Below, piece by piece: positions 1 through 13,000 of a DNA stretch of 64,000 nt. The position numbers and the translations under genes are program-made. Position 1 is the stretch's first letter; every line of letters begins with the position of its first letter. Under the pieces are notes generated by a model. That model was given only the letters and a program-made list of their open reading frames with translations. It searched no databases and had not been told where the DNA came from. The stretch is from Pilasporangium apinafurcum. Lineage: Eukaryota; Oomycota; Peronosporomycetes; Pythiales; Pythiaceae. The stretch spans positions 432,063-496,062 of the forward strand of contig BCKE01000014.1 in the NCBI GenBank assembly GCA_001600495.1, in the 5' to 3' direction.

Positions 1-1681
1 GCAGCTTCATACATGTCGGTGCCACCGCTCTCTCCTTTGCCGCCGATCGGAGTCTCGTCCCACGCGTTCGCACTCTTCTTCCGTTGACCACCAACTGAAA
101 CGTCTTGCGATGAGTATGCGTCGATGTCATTTAGCGCCGATTGAGGTATTTGCTCTTTTTCTGTATTATGTTCATAATTGGTTACAGCATTTTGCGTTGT
201 TTCTTCATGATCACCATCATCCGTTAACCTTAAATTATCTCGCTCGTCTTGTTGTTGTGATTCGTCATGACGAATCGAGATCATTGCGAAGTTCATAGGA
301 AGTTTTGGTTTTACATTTAGCGGTCGGTCTTCCCAGGCAGCATACTCTGGTGTTCGAGTGGTCTCAATGGGTCGATCATCCCACGATGACTGAGGTTCAT
401 TTGTCGTAGATCTATCATCATTTAATAGCGCCAAATTGTTACACTCATTCGTAGGTTCAGCATGATTGCCATTGTCCCCCACAGCATCCGTCTCATCAAA
501 ACTCCTGTTTGTCGCCCTGCTTTCATTAATACAGCTGTCAACAATCTCGCGTGCCCCTATTCGGTCATAGTCGACTGAAATATCGCTGGATGCCATTTCT
601 TCGCATAATGTATCTACTGCGTCTTCAACTTTTGCAAATGAAACAGCATTATTATCGTCCAGTTCCATGTCATCATCCATAGGAGTACTGTCATCGACGT
701 CTTCCGGTGTGTGTTCATCAACAATATTTGAGTGAGAAAATTGTCGACAACTCGTCGATCGGTGATGTGGAATCTCCGCCAGAAGCTGCCACGCCTCCGT
801 TTGCCACATGATCCACGCCTCTGCTTTGCTGCATTCTGCATTTGCTACTTGTAACCAGTCACCCGACCGTACAATCACCTCCAGTACTTCGCCTCTACTT
901 AACAATCCCAGTGTCTCGGCCTCTTTAGATGGGAAGGATCGAATCGCAATTTGGGCTTCCGGCGGCAGGGCTTCATGCAATGTGAAAAATGCATGGGAGG
1001 CTGTAGCGGTTAAGAGTAAATAGATTAATCACCGTATCCATTTAAATATCAAAACGACACATCCCTTACGTACTGCTGCAGTCGTCGTGGCGTAAGCGGA
1101 CACATACTGACGTCAATTCTGATGTATCAATCCAGACGCTCCCATGCACATCATGGTGAATGTTTGCTCGTGATCCTTCCACCGCGATAATTCCATACGG
1201 ATACTTGGTACCTTCTCCTTCTACAATCGTTCCCACGATTTGTGCATTTTCGGTCGAACTATTAAACAGCGATGCGTGTTCATTTCCGATGGTGCAACAC
1301 GTCAAGAAACCTGCAATTTGGCAAACAAAAACTTGTCGGTAACACCACCCATATAAATAATGTCGGCAGCCATACTAGTCTCAATAAGCACGTACCTGTT
1401 TGTTCCCATGGCACTAATAGTCTTGTGGCATCTGGAAGACTGGCCATAATAAATCCTTCGATCATTTCGCTGGAGAATTCGTCTGGAAACATCACATGCA
1501 ACCACTGCTGCACCGGTCCGCTACCGCCTGTGGCGTCCTCAACTTCAAACTCTGGGGCGCACACTGCGATCGCTTTTCCCTTCGCGACGCGACCACAGAC
1601 AGATCCATTGCTATTGGGTGCTGTGCGGATGCGCAGCACGGCCTTATCAGGGAGATCATGATGCACGCAGTACCACCGCAT
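1..1681 (-). CDS. SH3-like repeat protein, partial (continues past left edge)
   Basis: Three exons are visible on the minus strand: 1681-1396, 1310-1075 and 1000 to beyond position 1, joined by GT-AG introns (1395-1311, 1074-1001) that keep the frame open. An in-frame stop lies just upstream of the ATG at 1681. The first about 250 residues hold repeated SH3-like modules (for example 'AVLRIRTAPNSNGSVCGRVA' and 'AQIAIRSFPSKEAETLGLL'), the pattern of small beta-barrel SH3b/SH3_3 domains. An acidic, low-complexity tail follows, with the short repeated motif W-D/E-D/E-x-P-I/L ('SSWDDRPIE', 'AAWEDRPLN', 'NAWDETPIGG'). No catalytic domain is visible. A scaffolding or binding role is inference only. 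The C terminus is missing because the gene leaves the window. Confidence 0.75.
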
Positions 1682-1905
1682 GCTTCTGTTGCTATTCGGA
1701 ATGAATGCGGGCTTTTCTTAGTGCAGCACCGTTAAAATACCGTGGAATCGCCTCCGTCATCACAGAAACAAGAGCAAGAATACCTTTGAAAATAAATTAG
1801 AATAGAATAAAAAGGATAAAAATATGCTATAAACTATTAATTATAACTTTAAAATCGGATATATCCACTTTTTCCGGATACCGAGATGGATGGCAAAGTG
1901 CAATT

Positions 1906-1945
1906 GTGGACACGTTTGAGATTATTAGTCTCTCCCGCTGTCCAC
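1906..1945 (-). repeat. Nested hairpin at the 3' end of Fanzor A1
   Basis: A 7-bp inverted repeat GTGGACA (1906-1912) / TGTCCAC (1939-1945) encloses a second inverted repeat GAGA (1918-1921) / TCTC (1929-1932). It lies about 90 bases past the RuvC-III codons in the sense of the Fanzor gene. The same architecture occurs at the matching place in A2 (40351-40394). By analogy with TnpB/Fanzor systems this would be part of the guide-RNA scaffold and right end; that role is inferred. Confidence 0.7.
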
Positions 1946-3539
1946 GGATACTCTTTCTACACTCGCTTCTGCTCATCGTAGCTCTAATGGTCTTGAAAGT
2001 CTACATAGGAGACACATGGCGAGCGTAAAAATGTTCTTTGACGCATTCACATCTCGCTCCCACGTCATTCTGCACTCGCTGCTGTCGCAGCGGAGAACCT
2101 GGTGTGAAAGCTCAACGCCTGCACTTCGGACAGCTTTTTTGTCGGAAATGGCGTCTTCTCAAGCTGCTGGTAGCACTCAGAGCATCGTTGGCTTGTACAG
2201 TACTCATCGATCTGCAGCACTATCGCATACTTTGCCAGCTCACGTATGAACTGCTTCATGAGTCCATGCACATGACTCTTGATGAGGTTCTGTTGACTTC
2301 AGTCACCGAATCCAATGCAAACTTGAAGACTCGGTGTAGGCACCAACCGCTTTGCCAGATGTGCTAACGCTTTCCGACTAAATCTAGACTGAAGGAAGCC
2401 CCATTTACGAAATGCATGCGATACACAAAAGCTCACCAAGAAGTCGAAATGTCTCCACAGATACTTGACATTTGTCACATACTAGTTGTATAACGTTGTC
2501 TTGAACGAAGNCATCTCCNGAATGATCCTTACGTACTCATGTTCTCTCTTCTTCAGCTTCTCGTGCCAGAGCATATACTTGTTCATCNCGCCGAGATACC
2601 TGTACTCTCGCGCAGATATCTGTTGAGCATCGTAATACTGACTGTTGGCTCGCTTGCATCGAATGCCGTGCTTNCGTCTCTTCTTCTTTTTCTTCGTCTG
2701 ATTCTTTCGCTGTTTCTGCTTCGACTCCTTCACTTGATTCTGCTTGCCTTTCTTTTCGTTGCATTTCGCTTTCTCCTCTTCCATATCAACTTCTTGCACA
2801 CGAATAGCAGTCCAGAGCAACTACGTATCAGGGCCGATCCCAATGACAGTACCAGGAACGCAATTCTCAGGAGGTATCGTCATGTCTTTCTCAGGATGCT
2901 GCTGGAGTAAAGATACGCTGTAGCCGTTCGTCGTGATCTGGTACGCAAACTTGGGATTCATCGTCTCGAACTTGCGAATGTGGAAGTCCTTCTCCCAAAG
3001 CTCGTCTCGCATGACTTGAAACTCTTTATTGGCTGGATGAGATTTGGGCTTGTCGCTTGAGGTAATAGAGAAGACATCGATCTTTCGCATTTGCAGGATA
3101 CNCGCATTCATCTCATGTAGGACGGTCGTACTGATCTTGATGTGCACTGGGACGAAGGATGTCGACACTGACAGCAGCAAGAACACACGACATCCCACCA
3201 GCTTTGGTTCCTTCGACACTCGAAACTCCATGTACTGCAGCATCTTGTGCGTCTTGCTCAGGAAGTGAGAGAGATTCGCTTTCTTTTGATTGAGATAGTG
3301 GATACACCTCCATCCACTTGTGAAGCTCGGTCTCTTCGCTTAGAAACTCTCCACTTTTGCGAAAACAGCTCGATATCAATGCTCTCGTCTCTTTGTCATT
3401 CTTTCCATAGCAAAGCTTGATATAACGATAGAGTCATCGATCAAAATTGAGCACGATGTGGTTTGTCGCGTTCACAACCATAGTGCTTGTTGGTTCATTG
3501 AGAAAGTGGGAGACATTGGACATTTGTAAAGTCGAGTAC
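1906..3539 (-). mobile_element. Fanzor (TnpB-like nuclease) element, decayed copy A1
   Basis: Read on the minus strand, this block encodes pieces of a Fanzor/TnpB-like RuvC nuclease. An N-terminal part (3379-3120) is followed by a segment with 'ITTNGYSVSLLQ' and a RuvC-I-like 'GTVIGIGPDT' (about 2830), a lysine-rich linker, a helical stretch ending near 2400, a RuvC-II/zinc-ribbon region 'VLQIDEYCTSQRCSECYQQL' (about 2200), and in another frame the RuvC-III motif 'TWERDVNASKNIF' (about 2040). The usual first catalytic Asp of RuvC-I appears as Gly. Several stops and frame changes mean it is a pseudogene. It shares high identity with copy A2 (40351-42283) up to 3539, where similarity stops abruptly, so A1 is truncated at its 5' end. 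Single Ns lie at 2511, 2519, 2588, 2674 and 3102. Confidence 0.85.
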
Positions 3540-4082
3540 TCTACCTAGCACTATCTTATTCAATTCAATTTTTCTCTACATGCCAGAATATGGAGATTCG
3601 AGATGATGTAACGTCAGATGATTATGGAAAAGAAGCCATCGAAGCAACCCACATTGTTCTACAGTTCGGATGTTTCTCGCCGACTTTTTCAATTTTGAAC
3701 CCATATCGCTGGAATTTTACGATCTACAAAGTTCGCATCCATTTTTATGCATGTTTTTGACTGCCAGATGGCGTTACGTTCGATTTGTCGCAGTCATCTG
3801 GTAGCACAAAACGCACTTAGTAGCTACAATCTTTTTACGAAAAGCTCTTCTCTCCCGCGTGCATAGCTCATCGTTGCCAATGCATAAAGAGCGCAAACAA
3901 AAGAGAAACCCAACGTTCCAGCTGCGAGCCTTTCTCCACATCCTCACTGTTCAGACGTGGTGGTTAGTGGGTGAGGCTGTGCGTCTGAGTTCATACGTTC
4001 GTTTTCACTCACACCCTCACCTGACGAGTGAGGAACGCATACCAAGAAACCCAAGAAACACACATACAGAACAAATAGAAGC
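3540..4082. other. Intergenic region upstream of the RME-8 homologue
   Basis: No open coding frame with family similarity was found between the end of Fanzor A1 and the start of the RME-8 gene. The stretch should hold the RME-8 promoter and 5' leader. No TATA box or other motif stands out that I would defend. Confidence 0.5.
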
Positions 4083-7000
4083 ATGGAGATGAAGCGCGTG
4101 GTGGCACGCTTTATGATCCAGAAAGTCGGCAGTTTTGTCATCAAAGAGCGTGTACTTTGCTTCGGCGAGTACGCATTTTCAACCTACGACCGCGAGAACC
4201 AACAGATCACTAACACGTGGCCATATGAAGATGTCGAAGGTGCCAATGCTATTGAAGGCGAGACCGATTTCATCATCTACACCCCACGTCATCGCATCAA
4301 AAAAACCACCTACCGTTGCAATTTCCGCATGGAAGTGCTCGTGTGTCTCATGCGATTGCGGAGCCAACATCTTGCAAAATCCCCCAATGAACCGATCCGA
4401 CCGGAGCTGCAAACATATACTTTCCAAGGGCTCAAATACATCAAGAAAGGGGTGCAGTCGGACTGTCTAGTGGAAGTACGACCAGACGGCATTTACCAAC
4501 GTGATGCGGATGGCGAAGTCGCATCGCACATTCCGTACACTAATCTTGTCTCTATTGATCTCATCTGTGACAACCACGACGCTATTGCCTTGAACCATTC
4601 CGACAACTCGAGCCTTTTTCTCATCCCCAAACGTACCGATTTGGCATTGGCGATCCAAGGCGCCATGAAAGCGTATGGGATGCAGATGAACGAATATCGG
4701 AAGAAAACCATGGAAACTGCGATTAAGGACCATGCCGGGACTGTGCCTGGTGCACATGACAATACAGGAGATGCATTGTCATGTCAATTTCAAGTGGACA
4801 AGGTATCCCAAACGAACCACGAATCGACACCACGTTTGCTTTCCATCACTGAAAAGTATATTACAGAGTACATGGATTTGCAAACGGTGATCATCAGTCG
4901 TCCTCTCGTGCGTATCTACAGCCTCATCCTGTTTCCTGAACCCTCTGAAATGTTTGAAGTAGTCTATGTGGATGGTGTGCGGCGCAAGTACGCTAGTAAA
5001 CAGCGAGAAAAGATTATCACGGAACTATTGGCGTCATGCCACGCATTAGGGAATCACCAGGTCGACGTAGTCACATCAGGTGTGGCTGACTGGATTCGAA
5101 TGGTACCACGCAAAATTATTCAAGTCGAAGGCAGTAAACTTGTGAGCAGAGTCAACGACGCCAACGTGATGACGGATCGAGAATTACGAGTTGTACAATC
5201 TTGTATTTTACAATTACTTGCCACACACGGGTATGGGAAGACGGCCCGCGTGCAACGACAACTTCCTCGTGGAGTCGATGAGCATATGCATTCATTAGCG
5301 CTTGAACTGAATGTGAACACACCCACACCTGGTGTCATTGCGCAATCGAACAAGCCGTTTGAAAAAGTGGCGTTTGTGATCGCTCGGGAAATTCATGATT
5401 TAGTGGGACGCCATGGACCTGCCCACGAATTTGTGTGCACGTATCTCCAGACTCTCTACCGGGTTATTCAAATACCTACAGCCATGGCTGAATTCATGCG
5501 AATACTAGTTGAGGTAAGTTGTTTATCGTTTTGGCTTGATCGTTTATGTAGAAATGGTTTAACTTCGTTTGTGTTTCCAGCGTGGAGAAGATTACATGCA
5601 GACGGTTTCGAGCATCTTGACTTCCAACATTCCTGTTACAGTTTACTGGATGTTTATGATTTTGAATCGGTTGCTGGAATCCAAAACACAAGGCACACAG
5701 TGTCGACAAACACTTCTGTCAAACAATTTGTTCATGACGACAGTAATGTCGATGTTTGATGAAGACGCTCAGGTAAGTCAAAGAAAGCATCCATATAGTT
5801 AATTATGCATGCAGTCTAAACCGTCATATGTTTATCAGTCTCAGTCCTCTCTATCGGATCTCCCGACGATGAAGTTGTGCCAGTTTGTGTTCTTATTGGT
5901 AAAGACCGACACGGATAAGCAGCACAAGCTTTCCAGAATGTTGTACCAACAGTTAGCTACCAAGTATCGCATGCTTCAACGGATTCTATTCGGATTTCCT
6001 GGGCTTGCCACAGTGGAGGCTTGTGTCGGGATTCTTTGTCGTATGACGAAAGACCCATCGTTCCTGCATTTTGGGAATATGGATTCACCAGTGCGTTCCG
6101 AAGATGGAAAAATCCCTCGACATACATTGAGCTTTGGAGAAACTGTGAATTACGGAGTGCTAAGTCAACGCGCGAGTACGATGTTCTCGGTCCGTCACAG
6201 CACCGCATTGTCAAGAAGAAACACCTATTCTTCAGGAAGAAGCTCCTTTTCATCCACCTCTTCATATAATAGCATGGGTGGAGTAGCCTCTGTCTCGGTT
6301 CAAAACCCAGAAGTGTTACTCAAGCAATATCGGCACTTTCTCGAGTCCAAGTGTGGATCGCTCAAGAAAAGTATCGACCAGTACGAAGAATCAGTGTTCC
6401 TTCGTCTTCGATATCGGTGTCGAAATATTTTCTTGCAAGAGTTGATGAATCACATAGTGGGGAGTTTTGAGGAGTTTAAGCGGGTCTATAGCGTTGACTG
6501 CCATCAATTCAGTGGATTTCTAGGCACATCAAACGGCCAGCGCGAGAAAAGCGATTTGTATGTGACTCCACGCGCACTTATTGTCGTACGCGTTATCAAT
6601 CGACATACCCATGAATTTGAGTTTCGATCGATCAAGGAAATTACAGAAGCTACCACTTTTACCGATGCGTTTATGATATCGTTGGGGCACAGAATCAAGT
6701 ATATCTACTCAGATCAAAGTAAGATGATTCTGCAAAAGATGAGAGAACTCGCTGGAATTATTGGTATACACTTGCAATCTACTTTTCGCGAGCAGCTTCC
6801 CAAGCAGGAGTTAAAGCGACTCACAGAACACGATGGAAGCACTAATCACGAGTTTTTCGATGTTCAAAAGCGCATAGGAAGGCATGGTTCAAATCGATTT
6901 AAAATGAAGAAAGTGTGCCTTATGGATGGAGCCATTCGAGAAATTGGAAATTCATCTGATAGATCATATCCACTGCGCCATTTAAGACGTGTTGTGATAC

Positions 7001-10000
7001 CGACACGAGAAAGGGAAGATGCAGACAGCATGGTGGCGTTGGAGTTCGCAGATGGCACTCGAATCGTGTATGCTCCAAGTGATATGGATTCGTTCCTCGG
7101 TATGCTGTACGATGGATACTGCGATGCCCAAAATTGGAGAGTGTCGTTGAGCCAAGTATTTCCCAGATTGAACCCGAAGCTGACTCCGCGAGCTCTTTTG
7201 AATGATGATGTGGAGCGATACTTTTATCTAAATCATGACGGATTCTATATACCAGCTCATGACAAACTTGCTAGCGAAATTGAAAAGATGAGTGGAGAAG
7301 GAATGACAGAAGCTTCAGCCACGGATAAAGTTTTATTCGCTTTCGAAAGCATGAATTTGAACGTAGATCTGGATGATTTTCTTGGAAAATCTGTGCAGAA
7401 TCGTCTCAGCCAACTTCAATTTGGATTAATTTTGCGTGGGATGACAATATTGGTAAGACCCTTACTTTCCATGGTTAATATGATAGTCACCTTACGTACC
7501 ATTTTGCCTTTGTTTTAGCTGGAGCATTCTTGCAAACCGCCAATTCGTGCAATTGAAGTGTCGATTGTGCTTGAATCTTTTTGCCGCATTAATTACGGCT
7601 GTTACAAGCTGGGATTACACCACAAAAATGGTGGTTTGGTGGGACTTGTATCCAGTTTATCTCAAGTACTGGTGTCTGGAGATTCAATTGCGACAGTTTG
7701 GGCCATTAATGCTCTTCATTCTCTTGTGGTCGACAAATCTCGAACTCCTTCGCACAAGTCTGCCGAGAAGCACATCAGATATCAAGTGTTTGAGCAAAAG
7801 AAACTGATTCAGCTTCTTGTAGACATTTTGGAGCAACGCAAACCATATTGCTCCTTGGCAGTCCTGCACGTATTCATTGACGTATTGGTTTCGTCACGTG
7901 AAAGCACTGAAAATGATCACTTTGAAGCAATTATTAAAGCGTTCAGCGCTAGACACAATTTACTTTTGGAGTTTGCAAGCCAAAAATCGAATGTTGGTCT
8001 CGCTGTGGCTGCTATCAGCATGCTAAAGGTGATTGTCGAGCATGGTGATGCAAAAGTGCGACATAAGGTTTGCGATGCAGCATTAGAATCCGGAAAAACG
8101 ATGAAGGATTTGTACGATGCATTCTTTCATCCGCTGGAACTGGGTCGTGAAACATATCAGTACATCTCAGGGATTTGGATTGTACACCACAAACCGGCCT
8201 ATGAGATGCTGCTTCGAACTTTGCCGTCTGGCTTTATGCGTATGATCTCTCACCAAGCGACCCGAAAGATGATTCAAAAGGAAAGAGACTTACAGCCAAA
8301 CACGGAACAGAAACGACTCCAGATCAAACTGAAAGGTGCCGATCGGAGTGACGATAGCACTGAATGGTTTATACGACGAATGCGCCAGCAAATTTCAACA
8401 TTATTTGCTGAGGATGGAGCAAAATCAACTAAGCGGAAGAGTGACAACATTCGCACGAATTACCCAGGTGAATCTTCTGGCGATGTAGCATTGCTGGCCA
8501 TGTTGATTGGTAAAGATTTTCTGCTTCCGGATTTGATTTGGAATTCTGTTACTCGGAATGAACTCAAGGTTGCACTGGAAAATGCAATCGAAACATTTGA
8601 GGCCCAAACGGCTTCCAGATCATCTGGTGTTTTGTCTCAGAGGATGAGAGCACCACTATTGTGGAATCACAAACAGTTTCGCGTTGAGTATGATAGTATT
8701 TCCAAAGAACTTCAAGTGGGTCATTTTTACCTTCGAGTTATCCTCGATCGAATCAAAGATGGCTCGCTTAAACTAGATCAAGTCGCTAAGGCAATGGATA
8801 CGTCGAATGGTCATCTTGCAAAAATGAAGGGATTTAACTCCGGGGATGCAGGCCATTTATTTCATGCGAGCATCGAAATTGCAAAGGCACCATCAAATTT
8901 CTTCAACGAGGTGTATCAGTGCTGGCTTGAGAATCTACATCTTAATTGCATCGCATATTATGGATCATCCAGCACATCAGGTAGTAGGAGCAATAGCAAT
9001 GCAGCACAATACCTGTCACGACTTCTCGACAATGAGCAGCACTGCTACTGGATGCTGAAAATTTTAATTGAGCTGGCTCGGGTTTTTCCAAGTGCTCGAT
9101 CTGTGACTCGTAATCGTGCCCGATTTTTGACACAACTCCTGCAAAATTCATATTTGGCTGGAGAAATTCAAGATATTGTTCACTTGATGTCTCAAATGAG
9201 TGCATCCGGTGATGCAATAGAATGCTTCTGCACCCGGAGTAACGTCCAGATGTTCCTGTTCATGTCTGCATTATGTCATCGTTATAAGGCTCGAGGCGAT
9301 GATGGTGGGGAAAATACGACTGAAGACGATGAGGACATACCAGTCATGGAGTTGAAACCTGGATCCGAGGATGTGTCGTCCTTTCCAATTACAGGCTTAT
9401 CGTTTTACGATAACTCGCGATTTAATTTGAAATGGAGAGCGAAGCATGTTCTCAGCTCATCCGCAGATGAAGTTATCGTGGGTGGGCCATTTTCAGCCCT
9501 CGAACTTAAGCAGTATTTGGATAATGATGCATTCAGCGAACGCCAAAGTACAGCTGGAGTATATTTGTGCTGTTGTTCGATGCATGAAAAGCATTATCCC
9601 GATAATCACTCATGGAAGTCTCTTTTTGAATTACCCGAGTTACGATGGATGGACTTGACCGATGAACCCGTAGATCCATATAATACTGCACTTCATGCCC
9701 TCGAGATTCTGCGAAATTTCCTAGCTAATGAGCAGATCAAGTCCGCAAATAACGCAAACGTGTGGCCATTACCTTTGGCGAGCCGTATCATTTCGGATCA
9801 TGCATCGCTCGCGTTACTTGTGCAGCTTCTTTTGGTGAACGATGTAACTGTTCGCAACTACGTGTGCGAGATGCTAATGTGCCTAACTTCGGCGACTCTA
9901 GAAAAATTGTATGTGTATGGGACTTTTTACTTTCTCTTTGCGATTGAAGTTGTCTCCAAAGACACAGAGAAGGATGCAACATTTGTCCACGAATCACGGT

Positions 10001-13000
10001 TGCTTCAGAAAATTCATCGCATTCAACAGTCGAGAGAGCGACGATATGGTCAAAGCTATTTATTGGATTTGCTCCCAGAATCGCTTATCTGTATTTTGGA
10101 TACAGAGAGCCCGGAGCATTTTGCAGACGTATACACGGGACGAAAAACCGATAATCGAGTTCTCTGGACCACTGCGATGCGACAGCATTTGCAGGAAATG
10201 CTCAATGAACATCTTCAGGATTTCAAGGACGATTTGGTGAGAGATGTGGCAATACAGTATTGCTACGTTCCAGTTCCGCCAGTAACGTATGCGGAACTAT
10301 CGCGCGATGTTTACTGCAGCGGTTATTATTTGTCAACCTTAGCCGAGTCAGATGCAGAAATTGACGCAATAGAACAGCCGCTGATCTTGATGGGTGCAAT
10401 CGAAGAAAAGTGGAGATATTTGGTTCGGCGCCAAACGAAAGGGGTGGATGAGACACTGGAAAATGCAGGGGCATTCAAAGTTTTTGGTTGGAATGAAGAT
10501 ATGCCTTATACAATTCTGGATTTGCGTGAACGATATCGCGATTTGTGCAACAAAAATGTGGAAGTGACAACTGTTCGAAGTGCATTTGATGCACTATGTG
10601 GTCTCCTCGAGAGAAGGGAAGAAATTAATTCTGGGCATACATCGGATGACGTTATCAAGTGCATTCTGAAAGCTCAAGCGAGACTGCTGGAAAAGTTTAG
10701 TTTCCAATTCTTCTCATACGAATCAAAGACACTTGATCTTTTGCTTCATACAATCGCCCACCGCGGCAACAATGACTCACCCAAGCCAGACGCCAGCAAA
10801 GGATTTGATTTCCGCGGTCTTGCCTTGCGAATTCTCCAGCTACTTCTCTCTGTTGCTCCTCAGAACATTAATCGTTTGCTTGAAGTGGATGGCTGCTGGC
10901 AAATTGTTCTTGATATGCTTGATTCCTGTGCATTCGGGTGCGAATTAGAGACAAAAGAACGTGTTCTTTCAATTTTGTATTTGATTCTAGCATCTGCATC
11001 TGGGGTTACATCGCTTGTGAAAGAGACGCAGGCTCAAGCTCTTCCGAAAGCTCCCGCCAGTATTCATATTGATTTGGAAAGTGAAGATGATAGCGACGAC
11101 AGGGCTTCGTTTTTCACTGCAACAGAATTTTTCTCACAGAATGGCCACAACAAAACGCAGATCGTTGAGAGGATTTACACGTTACTGGATGATGTCTTTC
11201 TCTCATTCGACAACTTTCAGCCGTGGCAGATTCAAATGGTATCGTTTGACATTATCGCAGCGCTTTGCCGACATCCTGGTTTTCAAAACCAGATCGTAAG
11301 CTCAACTCGCATATTTTGGAAAGGTTTATATTTGATCATCGCGTCTGCAGCGGAGTCATCAAATTTGCATGGACAACCAGATGTAGAGCAAAAGCAAGAG
11401 CGGCAAATGATTGAAAGCGCATTTCTTGCTTTACGAGGATTAGCACTTGGGTTTGATGGGCAAAGCCGTTCACAAGGACTGGATGTACTCGCGAATCTTC
11501 TTCCGCTTGACTTCTTGGATTGCCTCGAGAAACCCAATGGTCATGATTTTTGCACGATATTGCTATCCGATATTCGCGAACCGAGCTGCATTTGGAATCA
11601 GCACCTGCGAAACGAACTTTTACAATTGATTGAAGAATTTTGTACGGACTCAGGTGGGGATGAGCTGTCATTTTTGGAAACCGCAATGAACTACATGTAT
11701 GACTGCCTAAAGTCGGAGCCTTATGTCGGTGGTATTTACTTGCACGTATTGCTGGAAAAGGCAAGTATGGATCCACAATCCATCACGGAAGAAATGCTCT
11801 ATCCAGCCACGGCGGTTGGGTTTATGGAGTCTCTGTTCATGTTTTTGAATGAAAATAGAGATCCGCAGCTCGGTATTTACTCGGACACATTACCTGCTCT
11901 CGAATGCTTGAGCGTTCTCGCAGATATACAGTCCTTCGTACCTGTATTTGTAACTTGTCTCGAGCAACATGTGGACGATTTGGATCCCGTGAATGCGTCT
12001 GTTTCTGTCGCGACTCTCGGGAGATATTTGCTTCCTTTCGACGGAAGCAAAGATGCAAACGCTGTGTCCATCTCATCGCGACGATCGCTTTCAACTTACG
12101 GGTTTAAGTCGAAGAATGGCAAAGCCATATATTCTATGGGCGGGAAGAATGTTGACGATGAAGTTGGGGCAGATTTGGGGAATCCAGATTACTTGTGTCG
12201 TCAAGAGTTGGCATTGCTCATACTGAACAAAATGTGTGGATTCGAGTGCAGTCTGGAGCGAATGTTGGCTCCATTTTGCGAGTTCACATGGAGTTTACAG
12301 GTCATTGCAGATCATCTGACATATGAGCAAGCATTTTATGCTTTATCATGCTTGGCCGAACTATGTGACACCTGCCTTGTTGTTGCTGAATATGTGGAAG
12401 TAAGTGGGTTATGGGTAGAGATTCTGGGGATTGCTCTTCAATCAAAACAGTATGTACTCCATGAAGACTTTCTTCGAGCTGAAGCGCTACGAGAACCTGC
12501 TTTTGAAGTGATTTACGCACTGCTCATGAAGGACTTTTCGCTTCGAGAGCGAATGTACAGTGGGCTTTGTCGATTCTTGCCTTACCCAATCGTCTATCAA
12601 ATTCATTTAGACCCTAGCAAGGCGACAAAGTTCTTCGATGACAATCATGAGAAGAGTGACTTAATTTGGAACTCGCATTGGAGAACAGAAGTGCGGAAGA
12701 AACTCGATCAGATTATTTGCCGAAATCGTATAGAAAGATCGCTTGCGAAACGCGACTCGGTATTGCTCGATGATGACGATTATGTTCGCTACCCAAACAA
12801 TTTCATTGCTGGTCTCTACTTGGATCGATTTCTGTCTCGCCCTGATCCAGAAAAGTTAACAAATCCAGCATACAATCTTGAACTGCTCTTCCAGCTATGG
12901 CGAGAACAGTTGCATTGCTTAATGAGCTTCGACTTGGAAAACCCACCGGACAACCTTAAGTCTACTGCAGATGAAGTCGAAAAGTATACAACGGCGATTA

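Noticed and set aside
1272-1661. 129-residue plus-strand open frame
   Set aside because: It is antisense to the SH3-like gene, whose translation is clearly the real one.
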